Part shown: positions 59,769 to 64,000 of the stretch, one piece after another
How positions within the stretch are numbered: the first letter of the stretch is position 1
Layout: the number at the start of each line of letters is the position of its first letter
NCBI RefSeq assembly: GCF_000719865.1
Contig: NZ_JOID01000002.1
Span: 186,001-250,000, forward strand
Origin: Streptomyces albus subsp. albus
GTDB taxonomy: Bacteria > Actinomycetota > Actinomycetes > Streptomycetales > Streptomycetaceae
Direction: 5' to 3'
DNA length: 64,000 nucleotides
The notes under the pieces: model-generated
What the model was told of the DNA's origin: nothing
Database searches by the model: none
Seen by the model: the letters and a program-made list of their open reading frames with translations, nothing else
Made by a program: the position numbers and the translations under genes

Positions 59769-60044
59769 TCAGCCGTGCGGTGACTGCTGTCTGCTCGCGG
59801 CGATCTCGACAGCGATTCTCAGTACGGCCGTAACCATCCCCGGGGCGACCATCCAGAGGGGAAGGCCACTCTCGCTGAGCCATGTGGCGGGCTTTTGGAT
59901 CAGTACTGCGGCGGATGCGCACAAGTGGCAGACGGCGATGGCCGTGCCGGCTCTCGCGCGGCTCGGGAAGGTGAACGGGAGGAATGCCCAGATCGCCATG
60001 AGCCCGAGCACCACGAGAAAGTAGGCTGCGGCCATCAGCGCCAT
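59769..60044 (-). CDS. Small membrane protein
   Basis: 91 residues with hydrophobic segments MAAAYFLVVLGLMAIWAFLPF, ARAGTAIAVCHLCASAAVLI and MVAPGMVTAVLRIAVEIAA. GGGGGA lies 8 bases before the ATG at 60044. No family recognised; it converges on the 59333 gene. Confidence 0.55.
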   Translation of the reverse strand: MALMAAAYFLVVLGLMAIWAFLPFTFPSRARAGTAIAVCHLCASAAVLIQKPATWLSESGLPLWMVAPGMVTAVLRIAVEIAASRQQSPHG

Positions 60045-60588
60045 CGTTCGATTCCCCCGTTCACCATCCGGATGATCCGCGGTCGGTTCTGTGGTGTTCG
60101 GCGAAGCGCACCGGCTCGCCGACCCCGACCTGGTGCGTAATCCTGCGCCCCGGTGTCCGGCGCGATGGCGCGGGCGGACCGCTCCGTGATGTTGCCGACC
60201 GGACCTCGGCCGCGGTCGCGCTTCCACACCACCGGCCGCAGCCTACCCGTGGCCCTCGCGGCCCGCTCATGTCGTTCACATGGCTCAACTGCCGCTGTGC
60301 GGACGGACGTTGGCCGCTGTTGGTGTTCGCCGGCGGCAGTCCCGGCGCAGGGGAGGGGCTTCGCTTCCGGCTCTCAGGCGGGTGAGGGCCGGGCCCGCCG
60401 GCTGGTGAGGTGGGCGGCGGGCCCGGCGGTCCGGGCGGCGCAGATGCCGTGCCCCGCGCCCGTATCCGGCCCTGACATGCCGGGTACGGGCGCGGGCGGT
60501 GTGCGGCGGGCTTGCCGGTCGGGGGCCGGGCCCGGCAGTGGGCGGTGATCCGGGCCCGGCCGCGGGGTCCGGGCCCGGTCGCCGGTCG
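60045..60588. other. 544-bp gap with the PPDK terminator
   Basis: No convincing gene. It contains the hairpin at 60454-60495; the rest is GC-rich without clear repeats. Confidence 0.5.
60454..60495 (-). terminator. Terminator of the PPDK gene
   Basis: CCGCGCCCGTA (60454-60464) pairs with TACGGGCGCGG (60485-60495) with a 20-base loop that can itself pair, starting about 93 bases after the PPDK stop. Confidence 0.6.
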
Positions 60589-63321
<2,733 letters not shown>

Positions 63322-63659
63322 GGTGGGGCCTCTTCCTTGGTGAGGACGTGCCTCCACCGTCGCCCGGACACCCGCGCGCCGACAGGTCCCTGACGTCCCC
63401 GCGCGGGGGACCGACCGGCCCCAAGGGTCCCCGCCGTCCCGGCGGTCCCGGCCGGGACCCGGCCCGGAGTCCCCCTTCGTACCCCGGTTTTACACCCCCA
63501 TCGGCCCGCCGCGGGGGGACCTTCGGGACCTGTGGGCGGGCCCGGCGCTGCGGAAGTCTGATGGACGAGGGGCGGCAACCAGCCCCCGGGACACGGCCCC
63601 ACCGGACCGAGCCCCGCGACCGCACCGGTCACGCGACCCCACGACGGAGGCTCACCGCA
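63322..63659. promoter_or_regulatory. Divergent region of ppdK and adhE with dormancy-type boxes
   Basis: 338 bp with no gene. GGCCCCAAGGGTCCCC at 63417-63432 fits the same box as at 52268 and 54334, 96 bases upstream of ppdK. A weaker GGGGACCTTCGGGACC is at 63515-63530, 130 bases upstream of adhE. Confidence 0.5.
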
Positions 63660-64000
63660 ATGACCCGACACGACGCCGGCACCCGGCCCGCCGCGAAGCC
63701 CGCCAAGCCCGCGAAGCCCGCCAAGCCCGCGAAGACCGACCAGTCCGCCCAGCCGGCCCCCGCCGGCGGCGCGGTCACCGGCCCGGCCTCCGGCGGCGCG
63801 GCGGACAGCGGCCCGGCTGGCGGCGGCGCGGCGGGGAGCGGCGCGGCAACCGGCAGCGGAGCAGGCGAACGCACCTCCGCTGTCGACGCATTGGTGGCGA
63901 ACGGCCTCAAGGCCCTCGCCGCCTACGAATACCTGACCCAGGAGCAGATCGACCACATCGTCGCCAAGGCGTCGGTCGCCGCCCTGGACAAGCACACCCA
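63660..64000 (+). CDS. adhE: Bifunctional acetaldehyde/alcohol dehydrogenase AdhE, N-terminal part
   Basis: The frame from ATG 63660 (GGAGG upstream) is open to the window end. Residues about 72-113 (TSAVDALVANGLKALAAYEYLTQEQIDHIVAKASVAALDKHT) match the start of AdhE, which converts acetyl-CoA to ethanol. The first about 70 residues are an unusual low-complexity extension (AKPAKPAKPAKPAK then Gly/Ala/Pro). Catalytic domains lie outside the window, so the AdhE call rests on a short stretch and on the ppdK neighbour. Confidence 0.65.
   Translation, partial: MTRHDAGTRPAAKPAKPAKPAKPAKTDQSAQPAPAGGAVTGPASGGAADSGPAGGGAAGSGAATGSGAGERTSAVDALVANGLKALAAYEYLTQEQIDHIVAKASVAALDKHT

Overview
The window is very GC-rich DNA with strong third-position G/C bias, GTG starts, many 1-4 bp gene overlaps, rare TTA codons and actinomycete-specific families (LAL-type LuxR, DUF5753 and TPR-type XRE regulators, RsbW-like ATP-binding proteins, Acg-like nitroreductase). 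It is almost certainly chromosomal DNA of a Streptomyces or close relative. I see no rRNA, tRNA, CRISPR array, integrase, terminase, capsid or complete insertion sequence.

Layout. (1) 1-3741: part of a class I lanthipeptide cluster on the minus strand: a 60-residue FxLD-like precursor, a hairpin, a full-length LanB dehydratase and a LanC cyclase cut by the window edge. (2) 4197-7110: RsbW-like protein divergent from an XRE-TPR regulator that is coupled to an APH-type phosphotransferase. (3) 7300-35654: an extracellular/cytoplasmic contractile injection system (eCIS) locus. Structural genes run on the minus strand from the sheath (23723) through tube, hub chaperone, a 52-residue small protein, a 1370-residue disordered VQR-repeat protein, second tube-like protein, LysM adaptor, VgrG-like spike, gp25, baseplate J, tail protein I, a zinc-ribbon/membrane/glycan-binding protein and TerD. 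Divergent from the sheath are a candidate toxin cargo with a papain-like glutamine-deamidase fold and a TTA-containing membrane lectin. Nearby lie an Imm35/YrhB-like protein, a MazG-like protein, the AAA+ ATPase, a DUF4255 tail-terminator and two LuxR-family regulators. (4) 35911-48210: GH115 alpha-glucuronidase, secreted lipase-like hydrolase, methyltransferase, a truncated DUF234 ATPase pseudogene, XRE regulators and small accessory genes. (5) 48479-56179 and 60589-64000: a pyridoxamine-phosphate-oxidase-like protein, then an oxygen-limitation/dormancy set like the OsdR/DevR regulon: universal stress protein, GAPDH, DoxX-like protein, two CBS-BON proteins, a NarL-type response regulator, an Acg-like nitroreductase, pyruvate phosphate dikinase and the start of AdhE. 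Several of their promoter regions carry a similar GGGnCC-type inverted repeat. (6) 56460-60044: methyltransferase, RsbW-like protein, XRE-TPR regulator and small proteins.

How it fits together. The eCIS block looks complete for a Streptomyces-type injection particle: sheath, tube, baseplate, spike, cap/terminator and ATPase, but no classic tail-fibre gene. Its control is likely developmental: the LAL regulator and the membrane lectin each carry one bldA-dependent TTA codon, and a 24-nt element is shared by the sheath/cargo promoter region and the lectin promoter region. The cargo candidate carries a short N-terminal motif ending in VQR, and the 1370-residue protein repeats [VIL]QR about 14 times, which suggests a loading or scaffolding link. 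This is the most interesting system in the window.
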